Source: Actinomycetes bacterium (GTDB lineage: Bacteria; Actinomycetota; Actinomycetes; Actinomycetales; Microbacteriaceae). Taken from it: a DNA stretch of 64,000 nt. The stretch is taken from contig JAEYZI010000095.1 of NCBI GenBank assembly GCA_023428065.1, positions 65,179 through 129,178 on the forward strand, written 5' to 3'. The position numbers and the translations under genes are program-made. The notes under the pieces are model-generated. The model worked only from the letters and a program-made list of their open reading frames with translations, was not told where the DNA came from and made no database searches. Each line of letters begins with the position of its first letter. The stretch's first letter is position 1. Below are positions 57,171 through 64,000 of the stretch, one piece after another.

Positions 57171-58306
57171 CGTTGGTCCTTTCCTTGTGATGAGGTGCGA
57201 AGGGTCGGGGGTCGGCGGCGCAGACGCCTGGTGAGGGTCCGCAGGGCGCCGTCGATCCCCCGGGGTGCGACGAGCATGACGACGACGAGGATGACGCCGA
57301 ACACCACGATCGCCAGGTTCCCGTCGAGCCGCCGGGACAGCTCGGTGGGAAGCGGGAGTACCTCCGTGATCGCGCTCGTCACCTCGGGCACGAGGACGAG
57401 CACGATCGCCCCGTAGACGGCGCCGGCGAGTGCGCCGACCCCGCCGATGACGACGGCGACCAGGAGGAAGAGCGAGAAGCTGAGCGAGTACGCGCCGGGG
57501 GATGCGGCCTGCGTGATATACGCGAGCACGCCGCCGCCGAGCCCCGCGGTCGCGGCGCTCACCGTGAACATCGACACGCGCGTGACGACCGGGTCGATGC
57601 CCGCGAGGCGCGCTGCGGGCTCGTCGTCGCGGACGGCCTGCATGCGCAGGGCGACGGGACTGCGGACGAGCTGCGCGCACACGCCGAGCACGAGCGCCGC
57701 GGCGACGAGCCCCACCCACGCCTGCCACTGCTCCTGCGCGATGAGGCGGGAGAGCAGTTCGGGGCGGCGCTCGACCGAGATGTAGAGGCCGGCGTCGCCG
57801 CCGAAGACCCCGGAGGCGAGGCTCGTGACCGCCGGGATGGCGAGCACGAGGGCGAGCGTGACGCCCGCGAGGTAGGGCCCGTGGAGGCGCGCGGCCGCGA
57901 TGCCCACGAGCGCGCCGAGCAGGGCGGCGACGACGACCGCGACGAGGAACGGCACGAGCAGCAGCACGGGACCGACGACCTCCGCGTCGGCGAGGCCGTT
58001 CGAGGTGAACGCGAAGGCGTAGGCGCCCGCGGCCATGAAGGCGGCGTGGCCGAGGGAGAGCTGCCCCGTACGGCCGACGAGGAGCGAGAGTCCCGCGATC
58101 GCGCACGCGTAGGCGCACGCGAGGGCGAGCAGGTAGTTGCGGTACGGGTCGAGCAGGAAGGTGCCGCCGACCGCGAGCACGAGCCCGACGAGGGTGGCGA
58201 GCCACGTGGCGCGCGGGCCCCAGGTGGCGGGACCGGCGAGGCGGGAGCGGATGCCGCGGCGCGCGGGCGGGGCGGCGTTCGGGGCGTCGGTGCGGGTGAT
58301 CGTCAT
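57167..58306 (-). CDS. ABC transporter permease, LivM type
   Basis: 379-residue inner-membrane permease with about ten helices. The LivM signature LVGRTGQLSLGHAAFMAAGAY appears near residue 78 and the coupling loop RMQAVRDDEPAARLAGIDP near 225; GGVGALAGAVYGAIVLVLVPE lies near 290. A basic tail (RRLRRRPPTLR) ends the protein. Overlaps both neighbours by 4 bp. Confidence 0.88.
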   Translation of the reverse strand: MTITRTDAPNAAPPARRGIRSRLAGPATWGPRATWLATLVGLVLAVGGTFLLDPYRNYLLALACAYACAIAGLSLLVGRTGQLSLGHAAFMAAGAYAFAFTSNGLADAEVVGPVLLLVPFLVAVVVAALLGALVGIAAARLHGPYLAGVTLALVLAIPAVTSLASGVFGGDAGLYISVERRPELLSRLIAQEQWQAWVGLVAAALVLGVCAQLVRSPVALRMQAVRDDEPAARLAGIDPVVTRVSMFTVSAATAGLGGGVLAYITQAASPGAYSLSFSLFLLVAVVIGGVGALAGAVYGAIVLVLVPEVTSAITEVLPLPTELSRRLDGNLAIVVFGVILVVVMLVAPRGIDGALRTLTRRLRRRPPTLRTSSQGKDQR

Positions 58307-59181
58307 GCGAGGCGCGCCTTCCGGAGCGAGAAGAGACCGTGCGGACGCACGAGCAGCACGACCACGAGGAGCAGCAGCACGGCGATCGGGCCGACCGTGG
58401 CGCCCCACACCGCCGTGACCCCCGTGAGCAGGAGCCCGACGACGAGACCGCCGATCACGGCGCCGACGGGCGAGTCGAGCCCGCCGATGATCGCGACCGT
58501 GAACGCGTTGACGAACAGCAGGTCGCCCGAATGCGGGCCGATGCCGAGCTCGGTCGGCACGGCGAGCAGGATGGCGAGGCCGCCCACGGCGGAGGACAGC
58601 ATCCATCCGAGGGTGCGCATGCGCGCGACCCGCACGCCGTTGAGTCGGGCGACCTCCTCGTCGAACGCCGAGGCGCGCATCGCGAGGCCGAGCGAGGTGC
58701 GGGTGAAGAGCAGGAACACCGCGGCCACGACGACCGCGATGACGACGAAGACGAAGAGCGTGTAGGGCGACACGAGGGCGAGCTCGCCGATCGAGAGGGG
58801 CTCGCGACTGAACGGCACGGCGACGGGCTTGTAGTCGGCGCCGAAGGCGATTCCGAGGAGCCCCGTCAGCACCATGACGACGCCGATGGCCACGATGATC
58901 GCGTTGAGGGGCGAGCCGCCGGGGACGAAGCGCATGAGCCCGCGCTCGACGGCGGCGCCGATCGCGGCCCCCGCGACGAGCGCTGCGAGGATGCCCAGCA
59001 CGAACGACCCCGTCGCCTGCATCACGAGCACGGCGAGGTAGGCGGCCGCAACCGACATCGCGCCCTGGGCGAAGTTGGCGATGCGTGTGGCGCGCCAGAT
59101 GAGCACGAGCGCGAGCGCGAAGAGCGCGAACACCGCGCCGCGCGCGAGCCCGGCGCCGATGAGCAGGAGGACGGTCGACAT
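58303..59181 (-). CDS. ABC transporter permease, LivH type
   Basis: 292-residue permease with about eight helices: LARGAVFALFALALVLIWRATRIANFAQGAMSV at the N-terminus (LivH pattern with NFAQG), coupling loop AMRASAFDEEVARLNGVRV near residue 180, and GGLDSPVGAVIGGLVVGLL near 235. It begins 1 bp after the LivF-type ATPase and overlaps the LivM-type gene by 4 bp. Confidence 0.88.
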   Translation of the reverse strand: MSTVLLLIGAGLARGAVFALFALALVLIWRATRIANFAQGAMSVAAAYLAVLVMQATGSFVLGILAALVAGAAIGAAVERGLMRFVPGGSPLNAIIVAIGVVMVLTGLLGIAFGADYKPVAVPFSREPLSIGELALVSPYTLFVFVVIAVVVAAVFLLFTRTSLGLAMRASAFDEEVARLNGVRVARMRTLGWMLSSAVGGLAILLAVPTELGIGPHSGDLLFVNAFTVAIIGGLDSPVGAVIGGLVVGLLLTGVTAVWGATVGPIAVLLLLVVVLLVRPHGLFSLRKARLA

Positions 59182-59182
59182 G

Positions 59183-59917
59183 TCAGAACCCCAGGTAGAG
59201 ATGGCGGAGCCGCTCGTCGGCCTCGAGCTCGGCCGCGGGCCGCGTCGCGACGACGCGGCCGAGGTTGAGCACGACGCCCGTGTCGGCGATCGAGAGCGCG
59301 GTGCGCACGTTCTGCTCGACGAGCAGGATGGTGAGGCCGTACTCGTTGCGCAGCCAGGCGAGCATCGCCATGATGTCCGCGACGACCTTGGGCGCGAGTC
59401 CGAGCGAGGGCTCGTCGAGCAGCATGACCGCGGGATGCGCGACGAAGGCTCGACCGATCGCGAGCATCTGCCGCTCGCCGCCCGAGAGCGTCGAGCCCGG
59501 CCGCGTGCGCCGCGCGGCGAGTGCGGGGAAGAACTCGTACACCTCCGCGATGTCGGCCTCGCGCTCGGCGCGATCACCACGCCACAGGGCGCCGAGGCGC
59601 AGATTCTCCTCGACGGTGAGCTCGCCGATCACCTGACGGCGCTCGGGCACGTGCACGACGCCCCGCCGGATCCGCTCCTCGACGGGCACGCCCGCGAGCG
59701 AACGCCCTCCGAGGGCGATGTCGCCCGCCGTCGTCGGGAGGAGGCCGGAGATCGTGCGCAGGAGCGAGGACTTGCCCGCCCCGTTCGCGCCGACGACGGC
59801 GACGATCGAGCCCTGCGGGACGGAGAGGTCGACGCCGTGCAGCACGGGCTCCTGGCCGTACCCGGCGACGACGCCCGAGAGGGTCAGGTCGGTGCGGACG
59901 GCGGTCTCGATCGTCAT
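59183..59917 (-). CDS. ABC transporter ATPase, LivF type
   Basis: 244-residue ATPase: Walker A VGANGAGKSSLLRTISGL near residue 42, Q-loop region VPERRQVIGELTVEENL, signature STLSGGERQMLAIGRAF near 143, Walker B VMLLDEPSLGLAP near 163, and H-loop region replaced by VEQNVRTALSIAD, as normal in LivF (Glu-Gln-Asn). It overlaps the LivG-type gene by 4 bp. Confidence 0.9.
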   Translation of the reverse strand: MTIETAVRTDLTLSGVVAGYGQEPVLHGVDLSVPQGSIVAVVGANGAGKSSLLRTISGLLPTTAGDIALGGRSLAGVPVEERIRRGVVHVPERRQVIGELTVEENLRLGALWRGDRAEREADIAEVYEFFPALAARRTRPGSTLSGGERQMLAIGRAFVAHPAVMLLDEPSLGLAPKVVADIMAMLAWLRNEYGLTILLVEQNVRTALSIADTGVVLNLGRVVATRPAAELEADERLRHLYLGF

Positions 59918-60741
59918 GGGGTCGCCTCCGGTGCGGGGATGGTGTGCGGCTCGACGTCGTGGCCGAGATAGGCCTCGGCGACGGCCGGGTCGACGCGGAT
60001 CTCGGCGGGCGTCCCGACGGCGATGACGCGGCCGGCGTCCATCACGACGATCCGGTCGGACACCTCCATCACGAGGTCGACGTGGTGCTCGACGAAGAGC
60101 ACCGCGGTGTCGGGCCGGTCGCGCACGACGTCGCGGATGAGGCGTCCGAGCTCGGCGATCTCGTCCTCCCCGAGTCCGCCGGCGGGCTCGTCGAGCAGCA
60201 GGAGGGCGGGGTCGGCGACGAGTGCGCGCGCGAGGGCCACCCGCTTCTGGATCGGGTAGGGCAGATCCCCGGGCATCCGGTCCGCGACGTCGGCGATGCC
60301 GAGGCCCTCGAGCGTCGCGTGCGCTCGACGGCCCGCGTCCTCGAGGAAGCGCGCCCCGCGCGGCGATCCCGCGAGCCCCGAGACCATCCCGGGCGCGGCG
60401 CCCGCGAGTCCCGCCATGACGTTCTGCCGCACCGTGAGCCCCGAGAAGAGGCCGAGTCCCTGGAAGGTGCGCGCGACGCCCGCGGCCGCGAGGCGCTCGG
60501 GGCGCGGACGCGGCGCCCCACCCACGAGCACGGAGCCGGACTTCGGGCGGGTGAGCCCGCAGACGATGTTGAAGAGCGTCGTCTTGCCGGCGCCATTGGG
60601 GCCGATGAGCCCGACGATCTCGCCGGGCGCGACGTCGAAGGAGACGCCGTCGAGGGCGATCAGGCCGCCGAAGCGGGCGGTGACATCGCGCACGCTCAGC
60701 CGTGCTGAGGGTGCGGGTACGCCGGTGTCGGCGACGGACAT
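59914..60741 (-). CDS. ABC transporter ATPase, LivG type
   Basis: 275-residue ATPase and first gene of the transporter operon. Walker A GPNGAGKTTLFNIVCGLTRP near residue 40, RTFQGLGLFSGLTVRQNVMAG (LivG pattern) near 85, a signature region that reads DLPYPIQKRVALARALV in place of the canonical LSGGQ (near 150), Walker B LLLLDEPAGGLGEDE, and VEHHVDLVMEVSDRIVVMD. The altered signature is an oddity worth noting. ATG 60741 is taken over 60753 because GGAG lies just ahead. Confidence 0.88.
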   Translation of the reverse strand: MSVADTGVPAPSARLSVRDVTARFGGLIALDGVSFDVAPGEIVGLIGPNGAGKTTLFNIVCGLTRPKSGSVLVGGAPRPRPERLAAAGVARTFQGLGLFSGLTVRQNVMAGLAGAAPGMVSGLAGSPRGARFLEDAGRRAHATLEGLGIADVADRMPGDLPYPIQKRVALARALVADPALLLLDEPAGGLGEDEIAELGRLIRDVVRDRPDTAVLFVEHHVDLVMEVSDRIVVMDAGRVIAVGTPAEIRVDPAVAEAYLGHDVEPHTIPAPEATP

Positions 60742-60780
60742 GAGCCACTCCATCGTGTCGTCGGGTCGTCGTTGCGGACG

Positions 60781-60813
60781 ACTCTAGCAGACAGACCGAC
60801 CAGACGGTATGTT
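60781..60813 (-). promoter_or_regulatory. Shared operator copy 2 and -10 box of the transporter operon
   Basis: Operator at 60790-60813 (core ACCG 60795-60798, six bases, CGGT 60805-60808, then ATGTT). The leftward -10 box TAGAGT is the complement of 60781-60786, so the operator covers the spacer and -35 region. Near-identical to the copies at 51902 and 63943. Confidence 0.75.
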
Positions 60814-60857
60814 CTGCAGAAACCCGTCTCGCGGGCTGCCTCCCGGCGCCCTCGGGG

Positions 60858-61601
60858 TCAGCGGGGATCGGAGATGCGGTGCGGCAGGGCCGCCGTGATC
60901 CCGCCGTCGACGACGAACTCGGCGCCCGTCGAATACCCCGACGCGTCGCTCGCGAGGAAGGCCACGAGCTCCGCGACATCCTCGGGCGTGCCTGCCCGGC
61001 CGAGCGCGATGCCGAAGTCGGCGGCGTCCAGATGCGCCGTCATGCCCGTCGCGATGAAGCCCGGATGCACCGAGTTGACGCGGATGCCGTGGCGCCCGAG
61101 CTCGAGCGCTGTCGACTTCGTGATGCCCGTGACGGCGAACTTGCTCGCCGTGTAGGCGTGGAGCGCGACGTTGCCGCGGAGTCCGTCGACCGAGGAGAGG
61201 TTGACGATCGACCCCCTCCCGCGCGGTCGCATGACGCGCGCCGCCGCCTGGATGCCGAGGAAGGTGCCCGTGAGATTCACCTCGAGCACGCGATTCCACT
61301 CCTCGAGCTCCTGCTTCGCGACCGAGGCCGACGTGGCGATCCCCGCGTTGTTGACGAGCACGTCGAGCGCGCCGTGCTCCTCGGCGACGCGCGCCGTGAC
61401 ATCCGCCCACGCGGCCGGATCGGTCACGTCGAGGCGCACGTAGTGCTGTCCGAGCTCGGACGCGAGCTGCTCGCCCGGCTCGTCGAGCACATCGGAGACG
61501 ACGACCGTCGCGCCGTCGCGCACGAGGGCGCGGACGATCGCGGCACCGATGCCGCGCGCGCCGCCCGTCACGAGGGCGACGCGGCCCGCGAGCGCCGTCA
61601 C
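60858..61601 (-). CDS. SDR family oxidoreductase (3-alpha/hydroxyacyl dehydrogenase-like)
   Basis: 247-residue classical short-chain dehydrogenase: VTGGARGIGAAIVRALV, VSDVLDEPG (Asp after strand 2, NAD type), LVNNAGIATSAS, Ser in NLSSVDGLRG and YTASK catalytic pair near residue 150, and SGYSTGAEFVVDGGI at the end. GTG start overlaps the quinone oxidoreductase by 4 bp. Last gene of the SDR-TetR-QOR-SDR operon; the next promoter (transporter) begins right after it. It could reduce or oxidise the 4-keto/4-hydroxy position (LvaD-like), which is inference. Confidence 0.87.
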   Translation of the reverse strand: MTALAGRVALVTGGARGIGAAIVRALVRDGATVVVSDVLDEPGEQLASELGQHYVRLDVTDPAAWADVTARVAEEHGALDVLVNNAGIATSASVAKQELEEWNRVLEVNLTGTFLGIQAAARVMRPRGRGSIVNLSSVDGLRGNVALHAYTASKFAVTGITKSTALELGRHGIRVNSVHPGFIATGMTAHLDAADFGIALGRAGTPEDVAELVAFLASDASGYSTGAEFVVDGGITAALPHRISDPR

Positions 61602-62581
61602 GGCTCGAGCACCGCCACGAGACGACCCACGGTGCTGCCCTCGGCGAGGCGGTCGAGCGCGGCCGGGACCTCGAGGAACGGCACCTCGGTCACCTCGGGA
61701 CGCACGACGCCGGCGTCCGCGAGCCGGGTGAGCTCCGCGTGGGCCTCGCGCGGCACCTCGGGCGCCTTCGACATGTAGAGGCCCCAGTGCACGCCGACGA
61801 CCGAGAAGTTCTTGACGAGCACGACGCCCGCGGGGATCTGCTGGATGTCGCCGCCCGCGAAGCCCACGACGAGCAACCGCCCCTCGAACGCGATGGCCTT
61901 CTGCGCCGCGGAGTAGGTGCTCCCGCCGACGGGGTCGAACACGACGTCGACCCCGCGGCCGCCCGTCACCTCCATGACCCGCGCGACGATGTCCTCCGTC
62001 GAGCGATCGATCACGATCTCCGCCCCCAGCCGGCGGGCGAGCTCGGCCTTCGGGGCCGATCCGACGACCGCGATGACGCGCGCGCCCGCGGCGGCCGCGA
62101 GCTGCACGGCGGCGGAGCCGACGCCGCCCGCGGCGGCCGTCACGAGCACCGTCTCGCCGGGCTTCAGCTCGGCCCGGCGGTGCAGACCCACCCACGCGGT
62201 CTGGTAGCCGACCGTGAGCGCGGCGGCCTCCGCATCCGTGAGGGCGGGCGGCGCGGGGAACACCGAACCCGCCGGGATGAGCGCCTCCTCGGCCATGACC
62301 CCGATGAGCGTGGCCACGACGCGATCTCCGACGGACACCGAGTCGACCCCCTCGCCCACGGCCGCGACGACGCCGCAGCACTCAACGCCCGGCACGAAGG
62401 GCGGCTCGGGGCGCACCTGATACTGACCGCGGCACAGCAGCACGTCGGGGAAGTTGAGGGCGATGGCGGTGGGCCGCACGAGCACCTCGCCGGGTCCGGG
62501 TGCGGGGACCTCGCGCTCCACGAGCGCGAGCACCTCCCCCGGTTCGCCGTATGCGGTCGCCTGCCACGCCCTCGATGTCAT
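61598..62581 (-). CDS. NADPH:quinone oxidoreductase-like medium-chain dehydrogenase
   Basis: 327-residue zinc-free MDR protein: PTAIALNFPDVLLCRGQYQVRP, PGVECCGVVAAVGEGV, cofactor loop VTAAAGGVGSAAVQLAAAAGA near residue 147, and FDPVGGSTYSAAQKAIAFEGRLLVVGFAGGD near 225. It belongs with QorA/enoyl-reductase relatives that reduce quinones or activated double bonds. Overlaps the TetR gene and the following SDR by 4 bp each. Confidence 0.87.
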   Translation of the reverse strand: MTSRAWQATAYGEPGEVLALVEREVPAPGPGEVLVRPTAIALNFPDVLLCRGQYQVRPEPPFVPGVECCGVVAAVGEGVDSVSVGDRVVATLIGVMAEEALIPAGSVFPAPPALTDAEAAALTVGYQTAWVGLHRRAELKPGETVLVTAAAGGVGSAAVQLAAAAGARVIAVVGSAPKAELARRLGAEIVIDRSTEDIVARVMEVTGGRGVDVVFDPVGGSTYSAAQKAIAFEGRLLVVGFAGGDIQQIPAGVVLVKNFSVVGVHWGLYMSKAPEVPREAHAELTRLADAGVVRPEVTEVPFLEVPAALDRLAEGSTVGRLVAVLEP

Positions 62582-63156
62582 GTCGCTGCGATTCCCTTCA
62601 GGAAGAGGTCGGTGATCTGGTCGGCCACCTGCGCCTTCGACTCGGCACCGGTCGGCTTGTACCAGTTCGAGAGGTAGTGCAGGTCGGAGAAGAAGTTCGC
62701 CACGAGCAGGGCCACGGGGATGTCGTCGCGGTAGAGCCCCTCGGACTGCCCGCGCCGCACGATCGCGGCGAAGGCGTCGTTGTATTCGCGCCGGCGGCGC
62801 GTGACCTCCTGCTGGCGGTCGGGCGAGAGCATGTGCGCCGAGCGGAAGAACACCGTGCCCTCGCGCATCGCGTCGATCGAGGTCTCGACCACGTCGACGC
62901 ACGCCGTGCGCAGGGTCTCGTGGGTGGGCAGGCCGCGAGCGATGATCTCGTCGAGGTGGTCGCGCTGCAGGGTCAGCATCCGGTCGTAGATGTCGAAGAG
63001 CAGATCGTCCTTGGAGCGGTAGTAGTGGTACATGGCGCCCTTGGTGACGCCGGCACGCGTGACCACCTCCTGCACCGAGGTGTTCGCGTAGCCCTTCTCC
63101 GCGAACAGCTCGACGGCGGCCTGCGCGACCTGATCGCGGACGTTGAAGTCCTTCAT
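62578..63156 (-). CDS. TetR family transcriptional regulator
   Basis: 192-residue regulator. The N-terminal helix-turn-helix reads AQAAVELFAEKGYANTSVQEVVTRAGVTKGAMYHYYRSKDDLLFDIY; the C-terminal domain (EYNDAFAAIVRRGQSEGLYRDDIPV) resembles KstR2/FadR-type regulators that bind acyl-CoA. It is the only regulator inside the three operons that share the ACCG-N6-CGGT operator, and copy 3 stands before its own operon, so autoregulated repression of all three is likely. Ligand, presumably a CoA thioester of the pathway, not determined. Confidence 0.88.
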   Translation of the reverse strand: MKDFNVRDQVAQAAVELFAEKGYANTSVQEVVTRAGVTKGAMYHYYRSKDDLLFDIYDRMLTLQRDHLDEIIARGLPTHETLRTACVDVVETSIDAMREGTVFFRSAHMLSPDRQQEVTRRRREYNDAFAAIVRRGQSEGLYRDDIPVALLVANFFSDLHYLSNWYKPTGAESKAQVADQITDLFLKGIAAT

Positions 63157-63173
63157 GCTCCGACTCCTGCCGG

Positions 63174-63917
63174 TTATCCGATGGGGCGGAGCGAGCCCCC
63201 GCCGTCGATCACGATAGTCCGGCCGGTGATCCACGCCGCGTCGTCCGAGAGCAGGAAGGCGACGGGGCCGGCCACGTCGTCCGCCGTTCCGAGTCGAGCG
63301 AGCGGGAACTGCGCGGCGACCGCGCGCTCTCGGCCCTCGTACAGCGCCTTCGCGAAGTCGGTCTTGATGATCGAGGGCGCGACGGCGTTGACGCGGATGC
63401 GCGGCGCGAGTTCGACGGCGAGCTGGGTCGTGAGCGAGATGACGGCGGCCTTCGAGATGCCGTAGAACGCGATGCCCGGGCTCGCGAGCATCCCCGCGGT
63501 CGAGGCGATGTTGACGACCGCGCCTCCGTGCTCGCCGAGTCCCGCGGAGACGGCGTCGCGCGTCCATTCGAGCGCGCCGACGACGTTGACCTCGAGGATC
63601 TTGCGCGCGGCCGCGGGGTCGGTGTCGAGAGCGGGACCGTAGACGGGGTTGATGCCGACGTTGTTCACGAGCAGGTCGAGTCCGCCGAGCCGCTCCGCGT
63701 GGGCGGCAACCTCCGCCCGGTGGTCGGGGTCGTCGGCCCGTCCCGCGAGGTGGCTCGCCGCGTCGCCGAGGCGAGCCGCCGCCTCCGCGAGGGCGTCCTC
63801 GTGGCGGGCGGTGATGATGACGCGGGCGCCCTCGGCGACGAGGCGCTCGGCGATCGCGTAGCCGATGCCGCGGCTCGCGGCGGTCACAAGGGCGAGCTTG
63901 CCGTCGAACCGTCGCAT
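63174..63917 (-). CDS. SDR family oxidoreductase
   Basis: 247-residue short-chain dehydrogenase: VTAASRGIGYAIAERLVAEG, ITARHED (basic residue after strand 2, NADP preference), LVNNVGINPVYGP, Ser in NIASTAGMLASPGIAFYGISK with Tyr-x3-Lys, and ITGRTIVIDGGGSLRPIG at the end. The ATG at 63917 has GGAGGA upstream. First gene of the operon, behind operator copy 3. Candidate ketoreductase acting on an acyl-CoA intermediate. Confidence 0.88.
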   Translation of the reverse strand: MRRFDGKLALVTAASRGIGYAIAERLVAEGARVIITARHEDALAEAAARLGDAASHLAGRADDPDHRAEVAAHAERLGGLDLLVNNVGINPVYGPALDTDPAAARKILEVNVVGALEWTRDAVSAGLGEHGGAVVNIASTAGMLASPGIAFYGISKAAVISLTTQLAVELAPRIRVNAVAPSIIKTDFAKALYEGRERAVAAQFPLARLGTADDVAGPVAFLLSDDAAWITGRTIVIDGGGSLRPIG

Positions 63918-63942
63918 GCGTCCTCCATCGGGCGTCCGGCCG

Positions 63943-63966
63943 AACAAACCGACCGCTCGGTATGTT
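63943..63966 (-). promoter_or_regulatory. Shared operator copy 3, before SDR-TetR-QOR-SDR
   Basis: The best copy of the palindrome: arms AACAAACCG and CGGTATGTT around six bases (core ACCG 63948-63951, CGGT 63958-63961), 8 of 9 arm positions complementary. The leftward -10 candidate TAACAT (complement of 63961-63966) lies inside it. Any divergent gene on the far side is beyond the window. Confidence 0.75.
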
Positions 63967-64000
63967 ACCGCATACTCGGCCCCGCTCCGCAACCCCGGCG

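Noticed and set aside
1..64000. CRISPR arrays, insertion sequences or prophage
   Set aside because: No regularly spaced repeats, transposase motifs, terminal inverted repeats or phage structural genes were seen.

Overview
The window is about 64 kb of very GC-rich DNA (roughly 70% G+C by eye) with dense operons. It fits an actinomycete, most likely a Microbacteriaceae-type bacterium. Supporting points are the three-part acyl-CoA carboxylase (alpha with its own biotin domain, beta, and the small epsilon), a deazaflavin (F420)-type nitroreductase, DUF2510/Excalibur wall-type domains, promoters of the TAnnnT type, and many genes whose start codon lies 6-7 nt after the -10 box (leaderless mRNAs). 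From memory, the gene order purK-gtrA-PH-birA-accD-accE-maf-accA...lpdA-pnp-mutase...add-deoA-cdd-sdhCDAB matches the Rv3276c-Rv3319 stretch of Mycobacterium tuberculosis, so roughly the first 36 kb is old actinobacterial core. No tRNA, rRNA, IS element, prophage or CRISPR array was seen.

Layout. 1-14 kb: purK (cut by the window edge), two tandem GtrA flippase-like proteins, a PH-domain membrane protein, biotin ligase, polyprenol-phosphate mannose synthase, acyl-CoA carboxylase beta and epsilon, a 364-bp lower-GC gap with repeats and two perfect hairpins, a three-gene NarL-type two-component operon with an extra kinase-like membrane protein, a TRAM-domain RNA methyltransferase, Maf, and the biotin-carrying carboxylase alpha chain. 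13-16 kb: two family-2 glycosyltransferases and a small cupin. 16-30 kb: an LpdA-like quinone reductase followed by a nucleoside uptake and salvage island. This holds purine nucleoside phosphorylase, a phosphohexomutase, adenosine deaminase with orphan PTS IIA and IIB proteins, a nucleoside hydrolase, thymidine phosphorylase, cytidine deaminase and a BMP-type nucleoside ABC importer.

30-45 kb: mannose-1-phosphate guanylyltransferase, sdhCDAB, a YihY-type membrane protein, exonuclease III, trpS, a GNAT acetyltransferase, a HAD hydrolase, a frameshifted DUF2510-G5-Excalibur gene, an FMN riboswitch driving ribD-ribE-ribBA-ribH, and an MHS-family transporter.

45-64 kb: an accessory acyl-CoA degradation region with two regulatory systems. 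The first is a leftward operon (acyl-CoA dehydrogenase, thiolase, Zn alcohol dehydrogenase, SDR, MaoC hydratase). It faces a QsdR-like TetR gene and a thioesterase across a clear TGCAACAT/ATGTTGCA operator. The second is three operons that carry the same 24-bp imperfect palindrome in their promoters: kinase-dehydrogenase-CoA ligase (rightward), a branched-chain-type ABC importer (leftward), and SDR-TetR-quinone oxidoreductase-SDR (leftward). The kinase and dehydrogenase correspond to the two halves of ACAD10/ACAD11. With the CoA ligase and SDRs the set resembles the levulinate/4-hydroxyacid (Lva) pathway, so this block is the best candidate for an undescribed catabolic system.
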